Source: Nitriliruptorales bacterium (GTDB taxonomy: Bacteria > Actinomycetota > Nitriliruptoria > Euzebyales > Egibacteraceae). From it: a stretch of 11,478 nt of DNA. Shown piece after piece: positions 1 through 6,691 of this stretch (position 1 is its first letter; each line of letters opens with the position of its first letter). The translations under genes were made by a program, and so were the position numbers. The stretch spans positions 1 through 11,478 of the forward strand of contig SKPY01000072.1 in assembly GCA_007119305.1 (NCBI GenBank), in the 5' to 3' direction. The notes under the pieces were generated by a model. That model saw nothing but the letters and a program-made list of their open reading frames with translations, did no database searches and had not been told where the DNA came from.

Positions 1-84
1 CGAGATAGCGCTGGACGTCCCGGCCAGGGCCCCCGGGACAGATGGTCTCGGAGCCACTCGTCTCCAGACGGTGACGGGCTTACC

Positions 85-180
85 TCAGTCTTGGGTCAGC
101 GGCTCCGCCTTGCCCATCTGCACCAAGATCGAGTACAGGTCGTAGTAGACGCGGCCTTCGACGATCTTGCCGTCCTTCGG
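85..180 (-). pseudogene. C-terminal remnant of a SnoaL-like (NTF2-fold) protein
   Basis: Read on the minus strand, the last 30 codons before a TGA at 85-87 encode a sequence containing DGKIVEGRVYYDLYSILVQM. This resembles the terminal strand and helix of SnoaL-like polyketide-cyclase/ester-cyclase proteins, where a DGKI-E-x-x-YYD-x-x-x-x-x-x-Q-x-G pattern is common. Such proteins are usually about 120-150 residues. Here the similarity stops near position 180, and the open frame upstream of it (to 327) runs antiparallel-free but meaninglessly through the end of the PIG-L gene. I see no start codon or RBS close to the similarity, and no missing half in another frame at 181-250. I infer a decayed or recombined gene end. 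The family call rests on memory of the motif, with only 30 residues to judge. Confidence 0.5.
88..109 (+). repeat. Dispersed 22-bp repeat, partner of 10627-10648
   Basis: Positions 88-109 and 10627-10648 agree at 21 of 22 bases, in the same orientation, both reading GTCTTGGGTCA then G or C, then CGGCTCCGCC. The left copy is the last coding bases of the SnoaL-like remnant; the right copy is part of the tandem repeat unit 1. In about 11 kb this is unlikely by chance, though GC bias raises the odds. Confidence 0.5.
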
Positions 181-196
181 GCGCAGCAACGGGGTG

Positions 197-219
197 GGCT
201 GTGGCCTGCGAGGCCAGCC
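197..219 (-). terminator. Possible terminator hairpin after the PIG-L gene
   Basis: An inverted repeat TGGCCT-GCG-AGGCCA (202-216) is extended by GGC (197-199) pairing with GCC (217-219) across a 2-base bulge. It lies about 30 bases downstream of the PIG-L stop codon on the minus strand. There is no T-run, as is usual in very GC-rich actinobacteria, so its role as terminator is inferred from position. Confidence 0.35.
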
Positions 220-250
220 AGCGCGGAGCCATGATCCGTCGCCGGTCTGG

Positions 251-994
251 TCAATCGCGAGGACGACCGGTCGCGTCAGCGGCACGGAACATCTCCGTGG
301 CGAGCTGCCTGCGGTAACGCTCCTCACCTACCGCTTCCCGCAGCACAGCGGTCTGGCTCGGCTGAGCGCGGAGCGCGGACAGCTTCAGGTCGAGCACGTC
401 TCCGGTGAGCTCGAGGTGCAGCGCCAGCTCCTCTGACGGTGTGGTCGCAGGCGTGCCAGGGGCGAACACGTCGAGTCCCTCCAGATCGGCGAGGAGCTCG
501 TCGCGCCACTGCGGCGTCGTGGTCGCGTGCAGCACTCGTGGAGGCCGCGCTGAGGCCGCAACCGCAGCTGTGACCCACTCGGACACGGCGCGGTGGTCGG
601 GGTGCCCGGTCATCCCGTCGGGTCCGAAGGTGAGGATGGTGTCCGGTCGGTGCTCAGCGATGAGGTCGGCAAGCCGTGCGACGACGCCACGCGCCGGCAC
701 CGACGCACAACCGCCGTCCGGCAGATCGAGCCAGTGGTGCTGCGACACACCGAGGATCTCGAGCGCAGCGTCCAGCTCGGCGGTGCGGATCTCCGCCAGG
801 CGGGACGGCGGCCAACGCTCGGGATCGAGACTGCCCTGCTCGCCCCGGGTCGCGGTGACGCAGGCGACCGGTGCGCCAGACCGCGCGACCGAGGCCATCA
901 CCCCGGCCGACAGATACGTCTCGTCATCGGGATGCGCCCATATCCCGAGCACCGCCCCGAGCCGCCGGATGGCGCCGTCGCCGTCGTTGTTCAT
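251..994 (-). CDS. PIG-L/LmbE family zinc deacetylase
   Basis: A 247-residue protein of the PIG-L (LmbE) family, metal-dependent hydrolases that remove N-acetyl groups from GlcNAc-type sugars and related conjugates, such as MshB and Mca in mycothiol metabolism. The N-terminal metal motif AHPDDE is at residues 20-25 (by analogy with MshB, zinc ligands H21 and D24, catalytic base D23). The second motif GHPDHR is at 130-135 with ligand H134. The Rossmann-like core and a TFGPDG segment just before the second motif are also typical. There is no signal peptide, so it should be cytoplasmic. The ATG is chosen because it overlaps the DUF2277 stop by 4 bp (ATGA), which indicates translational coupling. 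The substrate cannot be read from the sequence. The protein is shorter than MshB or Mca (about 290-300 residues), so I do not assign either name. Confidence 0.9.
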   Translation of the reverse strand: MNNDGDGAIRRLGAVLGIWAHPDDETYLSAGVMASVARSGAPVACVTATRGEQGSLDPERWPPSRLAEIRTAELDAALEILGVSQHHWLDLPDGGCASVPARGVVARLADLIAEHRPDTILTFGPDGMTGHPDHRAVSEWVTAAVAASARPPRVLHATTTPQWRDELLADLEGLDVFAPGTPATTPSEELALHLELTGDVLDLKLSALRAQPSQTAVLREAVGEERYRRQLATEMFRAADATGRPRD

Positions 995-1242
995 CGCGTG
1001 GCGTCGAGGCCGCGCTGCAGTGGTCGTACCGGCTTGGAGCCGGGTCCGGCCACGAGGCCGTCGACCAGGTCGCGAGTGGCCTCGGCCACAGCGTCAACCG
1101 CCGCGTCGAACACCGCCCGGTTCGCCACCGACGGGACACGGTAGCCGCTGATCTTGCGCACGTACTGCAGCGCGGCGTCGCGGACCTCGGCGTCGGTGGC
1201 CGGCGGGTCCGCGCCGCGTAGCTGCTGGATGCTTCGGCACAT
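991..1242 (-). CDS. DUF2277 family small protein
   Basis: An 83-residue protein beginning MCRSIQQLRGADPPATDAEV and continuing RDAALQYVRKISGYR. This matches the DUF2277 family, whose members start with MCR-x-I, carry PPAT near residue 14 and the block AALQYVRK-x-SG-x-R. Family length is about 80-90 residues and the function is unknown. The conserved Cys2 directly after the initiator could be functional (inference). The gene overlaps the downstream PIG-L gene by 4 bp, so the two are probably co-translated. A TAGGGT hexamer ends 6 bases before the ATG. It can be read either as a -10 element of a leaderless transcript or as a weak AGGG ribosome binding site. The family assignment is firm; any activity is not. 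Confidence 0.88.
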   Translation of the reverse strand: MCRSIQQLRGADPPATDAEVRDAALQYVRKISGYRVPSVANRAVFDAAVDAVAEATRDLVDGLVAGPGSKPVRPLQRGLDATR

Positions 1243-1248
1243 GCACCG

Positions 1249-1254
1249 ACCCTA
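1249..1254 (-). promoter_or_regulatory. Candidate -10 element TAGGGT, DUF2277-PIG-L unit
   Basis: TAGGGT on the minus strand fits the actinobacterial -10 pattern TANNNT. It is followed by only 6 bases before the ATG at 1242, so transcription would start at or next to the start codon (leaderless mRNA). No convincing -35 box is visible 16-19 bases upstream. The same bases could instead act as a weak AGGG Shine-Dalgarno. Confidence 0.35.
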
Positions 1255-1360
1255 CGCGGGCAACGGCCAGAAGGTCCACACCTCTTCTCGGGGACGCATC
1301 GACGCCGCAGACTCCGGGCAGGCTCGGACCGCCGCCACGGCGTCGTGTCACGATGGGGCC

Positions 1361-1729
1361 GTGGAGTCGGTTCGTGTGGATCGCTGGCTGTGGGCCGTCC
1401 GGCTGTGCAAGACCCGCTCGGCGGCGAGCGCCGCCTGCCGCGGCGGGCACGTGCGGGTCAACGGCGTGCGGGCGAAGCCAGCCGCGCCGGTGGGCCCCGG
1501 CGACGTGGTCAAGGCGCGCATCCACGGTCGTGAGCGCGTGGTCGAGGTGCGGCGCAGCATCGACCGGCGGGTGGGTGCCGCCGTCGCAGCGGAGTGCTTG
1601 GTGGACCGCAGCCCCGCGCCTGCGCCACAGGACACCGTGGCGCAGGTCGAACAACGCAACCCCGGCGCCGGGCGCCCGACCAAGCGGGAGCGCCGTCAGC
1701 TCGACCGGGTCCGCGGACGCCGTCGCTGA
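1361..1729 (+). CDS. S4-domain RNA-binding protein, Hsp15 (HslR)-like
   Basis: A 122-residue basic protein. Residues 4-15 (VRVDRWLWAVRL) followed by CKTRSAASAACRGGHVRVNG form a classical S4 RNA-binding domain (about residues 4-62). The tail has GRPTKRERRQLDR near the C-terminus, a signature of Hsp15-type proteins. E. coli Hsp15 (133 residues) binds stalled 50S subunits that carry nascent-chain tRNA and helps recycle them; a similar ribosome-rescue role is inferred here. The GTG at 1361 is chosen because it places the S4 domain four residues from the N-terminus, as in homologues. The frame stays open further upstream but encodes nothing recognisable. Only a weak GGGG precedes the start. It diverges from DUF2277 and converges on the HPF-like gene. 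Confidence 0.82.
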   Translation: MESVRVDRWLWAVRLCKTRSAASAACRGGHVRVNGVRAKPAAPVGPGDVVKARIHGRERVVEVRRSIDRRVGAAVAAECLVDRSPAPAPQDTVAQVEQRNPGAGRPTKRERRQLDRVRGRRR

Positions 1730-1753
1730 GGGCGCGCACGCCTGGCGGTGGCC

Positions 1754-1795
1754 GGTCCCTGGTCCGCGGCCGAGCTGCACGCGGCCGCAGGGACC
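1754..1795. terminator. Hairpin between convergent genes
   Basis: GGTCCCTG (1754-1761) pairs with CAGGGACC (1788-1795). Inside, CGGCCG (1767-1772) pairs with CGGCCG (1782-1787), leaving a 5-base bulge on the left arm and a 9-base loop. It lies between the stop codons of the plus-strand S4 gene (1729) and the minus-strand HPF-like gene (1804), a natural place for a bidirectional terminator. There is no T-run on either side, only a short C-run, so the role is inferred. Confidence 0.6.
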
Positions 1796-1803
1796 CCCCG
1801 CGC

Positions 1804-2142
1804 TCAGCGGCGCTTGACCTGGCTCAGGCGCTTGTTGACCGCCTTGTCGACCTGTCGCCACAGGTCGTCGCGGACCTCGGTGAGCGCGAGGCGGATGTCG
1901 TCCTCGGTGCTCGTGGCGACCAGGCGATCCTTCTTCGCGATCCAGCACTCCAGGGTGACCGACTGGCTCGGGGTGTCGCGTTCCTTGACCGACAGCTCCA
2001 TCTCGACGTCGTCGGCGGCGAACCGCTCCAGGCGGCGGTCGAGCCGACGGAAGAGCTCGACGATCTTGTCGCGCTCGTGCTCGGCGAACCCGGTCCCGAG
2101 GCGCAGCTGCTCCACGCTCGCGGACTGACGGTCCTTGGCCAT
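1804..2142 (-). CDS. HPF/RaiA-like (sigma-54 modulation family) ribosome-associated protein
   Basis: A 112-residue charged protein whose layout fits the beta-alpha-beta-beta-beta-alpha fold of ribosome hibernation factors. A helix at 20-41 (EHERDKIVELFRRLDRRLER) is followed by strands at 44-53 (DDVEMELSVK) and 61-70, then LVATSTEDDIRLALTEVRDDLWRQ at about 74-97. The pattern of a strand pair, then a small-polar link, then an Al-x-x-V-x-x-x-L-x-x-Q helix is the family hallmark. These proteins bind the 30S decoding region and silence or dimerise ribosomes in stationary phase. It lacks the C-terminal dimerisation domain of long HPF, so it is of the short type. The first 15 residues are atypical. 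AGGA lies 8 bases before the ATG. The call is from pattern, not a search. Confidence 0.6.
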   Translation of the reverse strand: MAKDRQSASVEQLRLGTGFAEHERDKIVELFRRLDRRLERFAADDVEMELSVKERDTPSQSVTLECWIAKKDRLVATSTEDDIRLALTEVRDDLWRQVDKAVNKRLSQVKRR

Positions 2143-2159
2143 GGTGTGCGTCCTTGTCT

Positions 2160-2186
2160 CCGGCGTCCTGGCGAGTCTTACGCCGG
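2160..2186 (-). promoter_or_regulatory. Inverted repeat and TAAGAC hexamer upstream of the HPF-like gene
   Basis: CCGGCGT (2160-2166) and ACGCCGG (2180-2186) form a perfect 7-bp inverted repeat around a 13-base centre, 18-44 bases upstream of the HPF-like ATG. TAAGAC, a possible -10 element on the minus strand, lies at 2180-2175, inside the repeat. The repeat could be an operator, a leader hairpin, or the terminator of the upstream reductase gene; the sequence does not decide. The rest of the 138-base gap holds nothing else I recognise. Confidence 0.25.
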
Positions 2187-2280
2187 CCGGGGTGTCACCT
2201 AGACCAGCCAGCGTAGCGGGTCGCTCGTAGGGTCCCCGGTCCCGTGCAGGTCCAGACCTCGGACGCGCGCCGCCTGCCGG

Positions 2281-4281
2281 TCACCAGTGGATGCCGCGGA
2301 ACAGGTACGCGAAGGCGCGGCGTTCGGGCATGAACCCGTAGAGCTCGGTGTCGTGCTCGCCGGACTCGCCGCGGGCCGCGGGGGAGTCGGGGAAGAGCCG
2401 GTAGCCGTAGTTGGCGAGGGCGTCGAACGCCTTCGGCGCGATCGCGTAGCCGACTTCGCCGATGTTGCCGAGCGTCGTGGCGACACGCTTGGGGCGTTCC
2501 CGGATCGCCCGCAGGATCATCTCGGCCGCCTCCTCGGGAGCCAGCGCGGGGAACATGCGGTACGCGTTCGTGGGCGCGATCATCGGCGTGCGCACCAGCG
2601 GCATGTAGATGGTCGTGATCGCGACGCCGTCGTCGACGACCTCGGTTGCCACGGCCCGCGAGAACGCGTCGAGCGCCGCCTTGCTCGCCACGTAGGCCGA
2701 GAAGCGGGGCTGGTTGGTCTGGACGCCGATCGAGCTGACGTTGATGACCTGCCCGTAGCCACGCTCGCGCATCCCCGGCACGAACCCCAGGATGAGCCGC
2801 AGGGCGCCGAAGTAGTTGATCTGCATCGTGCGCTGGAAGTCGTGGATGCGGTCGTAGGACAGCTCGAGACCGCGGCGGATCGAGATCCCGGCGTTGTTCA
2901 CGAGCACGTCGACGCGCTTGTGCGCGGCGATGATCTCGGCCACGACCCGCTCCGCATCGTGGAGGTCGGACAGGTCGGCGGGATGCACGTGCGCCTCCCC
3001 GCCGCCGACCTCGATCTCCTTGCGGGTCTGCTCGAGGTCCTCGCGGGAGCGGGCGACGAGGATGACCTTCGCGCGCCGGCGTCCGAGCTGCAGGGCGGTC
3101 TCCCGGCCGATGCCGCTGGAGGCGCCGGTCACCACGATCGTGCGGCGCGCGATGCGGTCGCGCTTGGACAGCAGGCCCGGCACCGCGTGGGCTGGCTCGA
3201 GCTCGCGCTCCCAGTAGTCCCACAGGACGTCGGCGTAGTCGTCGATGGAGGGGCAGGTGATGCCGGAGCCCGCCAGCGCGGTCTGGGCGTTCGTCGTGTC
3301 GAAGCGCGTGGGGTTGAACACGTACGCGAGCGTCTGCTTCGGGATGCCGAGGCCGTGGCGCACGGTGTTCAGCACGCGGTGGACCGGCGGCAGCGCCGTG
3401 ACCACCGTGCGCAGTGGACGGGGCACGAGCCGCGAGGCCCGCGCGTCGAGGCGGATCGGGAACTGCGGGGCGCCCGCCGCGCGGCAGAACGCGTTGATGA
3501 CCTCCCCCGACTTCGGGGGTTTCGGCTCCACGAGGTGGAACGTCTTGCCGTCCCAGCCTCCCGCGTGGCCGATGTGGTCCAGGGCCGCGGCGACGTAGTC
3601 CACCGGGACGAGGTAGACGCGGTCCGCCTCGATGCCGAGCAGCGGGAGCTGGCGGGGCAGCAGCGCGAGGCGCTTGAGCGCCGGGAAGAAGTGGTAGGGC
3701 CCGTCGATCTTGTCCATCTCGCCGGTCTGCGAGTGGCCCACGACGATGCCGGGCCGGTAGATCCGCCAGGGCCGGTCGTACTCGGTGCGCACGACCTGCT
3801 CCGAGGCGTGCTTGGTGCGGAAGTACGCGTGGTCGAGGCCGGTCGCCTCCTCGAACATGTCCTCGCGGAAGCGTCCCGGGTAGCGGCCGGCGGCGGCGAT
3901 CGACGACACGTGATGGACGCAGCCCGCACCGACGGCGTCAGCCAGCTGGAGGGCGTGACGGGTGCCCTGGACGTTCACCTTGCTTTGGGCAGCCGGATCC
4001 GACTCGAGCTCGTACATGGCCGCGAGGTGGAAGACGTGATCGACCGTCCCGTCGAGCGCGGTCACCTGCGCGGGGTCCACCCCGAGCCGCGGCGTGGACA
4101 GGTCGCCGACGAGCGGGTGCACCCGCTCGCGCGACGCCGGCCCCCAGCGATCCATGAGGCGTTCGAGCTTGTCGAGCGAGACCTCGCGGACGAGCAGGTG
4201 GATGTCGCCGTCGCGCTCGAGGAGACGCTCGACGAGGAAACGCCCGATGAAGCCGGTCCCTCCGGTCACGATGTAGCTCAT
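2281..4281 (-). CDS. Bifunctional fatty acyl-CoA reductase (extended SDR + classical SDR fusion), AcrA1-like
   Basis: A 666-residue two-domain NADPH-type reductase. Domain 1 (about 1-365) is an extended SDR with the nucleotide motif TGGTGFIG at 6-13, a serine in HHVSSIAAAG near 126 and the YFRTK pair Y153/K157. It resembles thioester- or acyl-CoA-reducing domains. Domain 2 (about 378-625) is a classical SDR with TGASSGIG at 385-392, NNAG at 462-465, S516/S517 and YVASK (Y530, K534). Order and length match mycobacterial AcrA1 (Rv3391, about 650 residues) and the roughly 660-residue Marinobacter fatty acyl-CoA reductase. Those enzymes reduce fatty acyl-CoA via the aldehyde to the alcohol for wax esters or cell-envelope lipids. 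The one-protein relay here is inferred: both active sites look intact. GGGAG sits 5 bases before the ATG. The gene diverges from msrB, and no wax synthase is in the window. Confidence 0.85.
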   Translation of the reverse strand: MSYIVTGGTGFIGRFLVERLLERDGDIHLLVREVSLDKLERLMDRWGPASRERVHPLVGDLSTPRLGVDPAQVTALDGTVDHVFHLAAMYELESDPAAQSKVNVQGTRHALQLADAVGAGCVHHVSSIAAAGRYPGRFREDMFEEATGLDHAYFRTKHASEQVVRTEYDRPWRIYRPGIVVGHSQTGEMDKIDGPYHFFPALKRLALLPRQLPLLGIEADRVYLVPVDYVAAALDHIGHAGGWDGKTFHLVEPKPPKSGEVINAFCRAAGAPQFPIRLDARASRLVPRPLRTVVTALPPVHRVLNTVRHGLGIPKQTLAYVFNPTRFDTTNAQTALAGSGITCPSIDDYADVLWDYWERELEPAHAVPGLLSKRDRIARRTIVVTGASSGIGRETALQLGRRRAKVILVARSREDLEQTRKEIEVGGGEAHVHPADLSDLHDAERVVAEIIAAHKRVDVLVNNAGISIRRGLELSYDRIHDFQRTMQINYFGALRLILGFVPGMRERGYGQVINVSSIGVQTNQPRFSAYVASKAALDAFSRAVATEVVDDGVAITTIYMPLVRTPMIAPTNAYRMFPALAPEEAAEMILRAIRERPKRVATTLGNIGEVGYAIAPKAFDALANYGYRLFPDSPAARGESGEHDTELYGFMPERRAFAYLFRGIHW

Positions 4282-4286
4282 AACAG

Positions 4287-4314
4287 CTCCCGATCGCCGA
4301 TCGGTCTGACCCTA
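4287..4314 (-). promoter_or_regulatory. Putative reductase promoter -10 and RBS
   Basis: On the minus strand TAGGGT (4314-4309) fits the -10 pattern TANNNT and lies 27 bases before the ATG at 4281. GGGAG (4291-4287) is the ribosome binding site. Between them the heptamer CCGATCG occurs twice in tandem on the plus strand (4290-4303), the second copy inside the palindrome CCGATCGG (4297-4304), a possible operator. No good -35 box is visible. The whole divergent gap to msrB is 103 bases. Confidence 0.35.
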
Positions 4315-4384
4315 CCCCGTCGCGTCCCGTCGCATCACGCCGCGGCAGACTGGGTGGTCGACCCCAGACGACGAGGAGCACCCG

Positions 4385-4804
4385 ATGGCCGAGCGCGAAC
4401 CGATGGAGCTGAGCGAGCAGGAGTGGCGGCAGCGGCTGACGGCGTCCCAGTACGCGGTGCTGCGCGAGGGCGGCACCGAGCCGGCGTTCACGGGCGCCTA
4501 CTGGGACCGCAAGGACGCCGGCGTCTACCGCTGTGCCGGCTGCGGCACGGCGCTGTTCGCGAGCGCCGAGAAGTACGACTCGGGCACCGGCTGGCCGAGC
4601 TTCTACGACGCCCTCGACCCCGACACGGTCGCCCTGCGTGAGGACACCAGCCACGGGATGGTCCGCACCGAGGTCGTCTGCGCGGTGTGCGGCGGTCACC
4701 TCGGGCACCTGTTCGATGACGGGCCGGCACCGACGGGGCAGCGCTACTGCATGAACTCCGCGGCGCTCGAGTTCGAGCCCGCCGACGACCCGCGCGCCGA
4801 CTGA
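4385..4804 (+). CDS. msrB: Peptide-methionine (R)-S-oxide reductase MsrB
   Basis: A complete 139-residue MsrB. It reduces the R epimer of methionine sulfoxide in oxidised proteins, with thioredoxin or another thiol as donor, in the cytoplasm. The structural zinc is held by two CxxC pairs, C50/C53 and C99/C102. The family block GTGWPSF is at 67-73, and the catalytic cysteine C122 lies in RYCMNSAAL (120-128). These five are the only cysteines, so the usual resolving cysteine near residue 60-70 is absent. It should belong to the 1-Cys class regenerated directly by a reductant. GAGGAG (4373-4378) lies 6 bases before the ATG, supporting the start. Its stop is 3 bases from the stop of the convergent DUF2207 gene. 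Confidence 0.97.
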   Translation: MAEREPMELSEQEWRQRLTASQYAVLREGGTEPAFTGAYWDRKDAGVYRCAGCGTALFASAEKYDSGTGWPSFYDALDPDTVALREDTSHGMVRTEVVCAVCGGHLGHLFDDGPAPTGQRYCMNSAALEFEPADDPRAD

Positions 4805-4807
4805 CGG

Positions 4808-6691
4808 CTACCAGCTGCCGCCCCCACCACCGCCGAAGCCGCCCCCGCTCCCGCCGAAGCCGCCACCGCCACCACCGCCGCCACCGGACAGCGACCTCGC
4901 CGGGGCGACAGGCAGGGAGGAGGTGATCTGGTGCGCGAAGTCGTTGAGCCCGCCCGACAGGCCCGCGAGCCCCAGGGAGGGGTCGCTGCCGACGTACCAG
5001 GCCGTCATGCCCGTGGCGCCGACGGCGGCGGTGGTCCCCAGCTGCGCGAACGTGGCGGCCCACCGGTCGACCGCGCCGAACACCACGGCGTACGGCAGGT
5101 AGCGCTCGAAGAGGTGCTCGTCCTCGGCGAACCGCATGCGGTCGGCCTCCGCCGTGCGGATGAACTCGCGGAACCCGAGGGTGCGCTTGAGCAGTGCGGT
5201 GCCCTTCGGCGTGCGGTGCGGCATCCAGCGGTGGGCGACCGCCAGCGCGACGCTCGCCCCCACGAGCGGGAGCAGCGCCAGCGCGAACGTCGTGAACGCC
5301 ACCGCGGCGGCGAACAGGCCCACGCTTGCGACGAGCGCGAGCAGGCCGACGAGCAGCCACCGCGAGCGGACCTTGTCAGGCCGGCTGGCGAACCACTTGC
5401 GCTTGACCGCGTCGGCGTAGAGCGCGCTCTCCACGGCCGCGTAGTCCTCGGCGAACGCCCCGGCCAGGTCGGACAGCATGACCTCGCGCCGGCCTGCGAA
5501 CAGCCCGAAGGCAAGGGCGCGCTCATAGCCGAGCAGCTCGTCGTCGGGGCTGTCGAGTCGCTGCAGGCGCCAGTCGGTGCGGCTGCGGAACAGCCCCCTC
5601 GTGGTCTCCTCCTCGATGCGCAGGTGACCGCGCACCGCGAGGTCGACGACCGTCGCCGAGACGTCCACCGGGTTGACGCGCTCGTCGAGGAGCACGCCGA
5701 GCTGGCCCGGCCGGAGGCCGTCCGGAGGGCGGTACTCGACCGGCACCGGGCGCCGCCGCAGCAGCGGCCGGCGGACCACGTCAGTGTCGTCGAGGTGCCC
5801 GTCGACCGTCTCACCGCCGCGCGCCACCCGGTCACGCCCCTGGCGGTAGGCGAGCAGCCCCACGCCCCCGAAGCCGAGCAGCGCGGTGAGCCCGGCGAGC
5901 GGCAGCGTGAACGGGCTGCCGTGCAGGGCACGCGACAGCCGCCACTTCGGACGCAGGACAGGCGGGGCGACCTCGACCGCGCCGGGTTCGAAGCCGACCG
6001 CCACCGTGAGGCCCGCGCCGGGTGCCAGCGGGTTGCTGGCGAAGCTGGCCTGCGCCCCGTCGTGGTCCGCGCGCGCACACGGCTCGCCTACGCCGCCGCG
6101 GCCCTCCGCGCAGGCCGCCTGGACGATGCCAGGCCCGCGCACCGTCGCGCTCGCGGCGCCGATCGGCACCGGCCAGCCGTCCCCGGTGACGTTCCAGCGC
6201 AGCTCGTCGACGTCAGCGAAGCTGTTCAGCGCGCCGCGCACGGTGTAGCCGATGACGTACGACTGCCGGCCGGTGACGAAGATGTCCTCGTCGCCGATGC
6301 GCAGCACGAGGTCGTGCTCGCCGATGCCGGGAGACGTGACCTTCATGTCATCGGGCGCCGTGCTCGACACGTGGAGGTCGTCGAGGTCGAGCACCCGATA
6401 GACGTCGTGCGGCTCGAGACCCTCGGGCAGCTCGTAGGCGAGCTCGTAACCCGACAGCTCGTAGCGGACCGGGAGGTTGCGGAAGATGCCCCGGCGCTCG
6501 ACGGTGCGGAAGTCGACGTCGATCTGCTCGGTGACCCGCAGCGTCCCGTCGGCCTCAACGGCGATCGTGGCGTCGAAGCGCTCGATCACCCACCCCTGCT
6601 CCACGGCGCCTTGTGCCCAGGCTGACGACCATCCGGCCAGCAGCACCGCGGCGGCGAGCACGAGCACGCCGGTGGCGGGCAGGCGCCTCAC
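4808..6691 (-). CDS. DUF2207 predicted membrane protein with polyglycine C-terminus
   Basis: A 627-residue envelope protein. A signal peptide spans residues 1-27 (cleavage near AWAQG). Residues 32-240 form the DUF2207 extracytoplasmic domain, with VIERFDATIAVEADGTLRV and RRGIFRNLPVRY near its start and a likely disulfide pair C194/C205. A membrane span lies at 262-282. A cytoplasmic stretch at 283-443 follows, then a close pair of spans at 445-486, and the family segment RTPKGTALLKRTLGFREFIR (493-512). The tail, from about 602, is nearly all glycine with F and S and ends in SW, common in this family. The function is unknown. The start is a GTG overlapping the lemA stop by 4 bp (GTGA), with GGAG 8 bases upstream. 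The LemA-DUF2207 pairing recurs in bacteria, suggesting one membrane complex. Confidence 0.88.
   Translation of the reverse strand: MRRLPATGVLVLAAAVLLAGWSSAWAQGAVEQGWVIERFDATIAVEADGTLRVTEQIDVDFRTVERRGIFRNLPVRYELSGYELAYELPEGLEPHDVYRVLDLDDLHVSSTAPDDMKVTSPGIGEHDLVLRIGDEDIFVTGRQSYVIGYTVRGALNSFADVDELRWNVTGDGWPVPIGAASATVRGPGIVQAACAEGRGGVGEPCARADHDGAQASFASNPLAPGAGLTVAVGFEPGAVEVAPPVLRPKWRLSRALHGSPFTLPLAGLTALLGFGGVGLLAYRQGRDRVARGGETVDGHLDDTDVVRRPLLRRRPVPVEYRPPDGLRPGQLGVLLDERVNPVDVSATVVDLAVRGHLRIEEETTRGLFRSRTDWRLQRLDSPDDELLGYERALAFGLFAGRREVMLSDLAGAFAEDYAAVESALYADAVKRKWFASRPDKVRSRWLLVGLLALVASVGLFAAAVAFTTFALALLPLVGASVALAVAHRWMPHRTPKGTALLKRTLGFREFIRTAEADRMRFAEDEHLFERYLPYAVVFGAVDRWAATFAQLGTTAAVGATGMTAWYVGSDPSLGLAGLSGGLNDFAHQITSSLPVAPARSLSGGGGGGGGGFGGSGGGFGGGGGGSW
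4811..4885 (-). repeat. Glycine-codon low-complexity tract in the DUF2207 gene
   Basis: A GGC/GGT/GGG-rich run encodes the C-terminal polyglycine tail, about 25 residues (GGGGGGGGFGG then GGGFGGGGGGSW). On the plus strand it appears as a repeated GCCGCCACC pattern. Such tracts change length by slippage. It also occupies the 3' end next to the convergent msrB stop, so any msrB terminator would have to lie within this coding region. Confidence 0.75.

Noticed and set aside
1..84. Possible gene or RNA at the left edge
   Set aside because: No start, RBS, conserved motif or convincing structure is visible in these 84 bases.
1094..1948. 284-codon minus-strand frame across DUF2277, the S4 gene and the HPF-like gene
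   Set aside because: Runs antisense to the S4 gene and through the hairpin; arginine-rich, no domain.
2287..4641. 784-codon plus-strand open frame opposite the fatty acyl-CoA reductase
   Set aside because: An antisense shadow of a real GC-rich gene. The product is a low-complexity R/V/D/E/A string with no recognisable domain, whereas the minus strand has two intact SDR domains.
4931..6625. 564-codon plus-strand open frame opposite the DUF2207 gene
   Set aside because: Low-complexity R/E/A-rich shadow, no domain; the minus strand has signal peptide, DUF2207 motifs and membrane spans.
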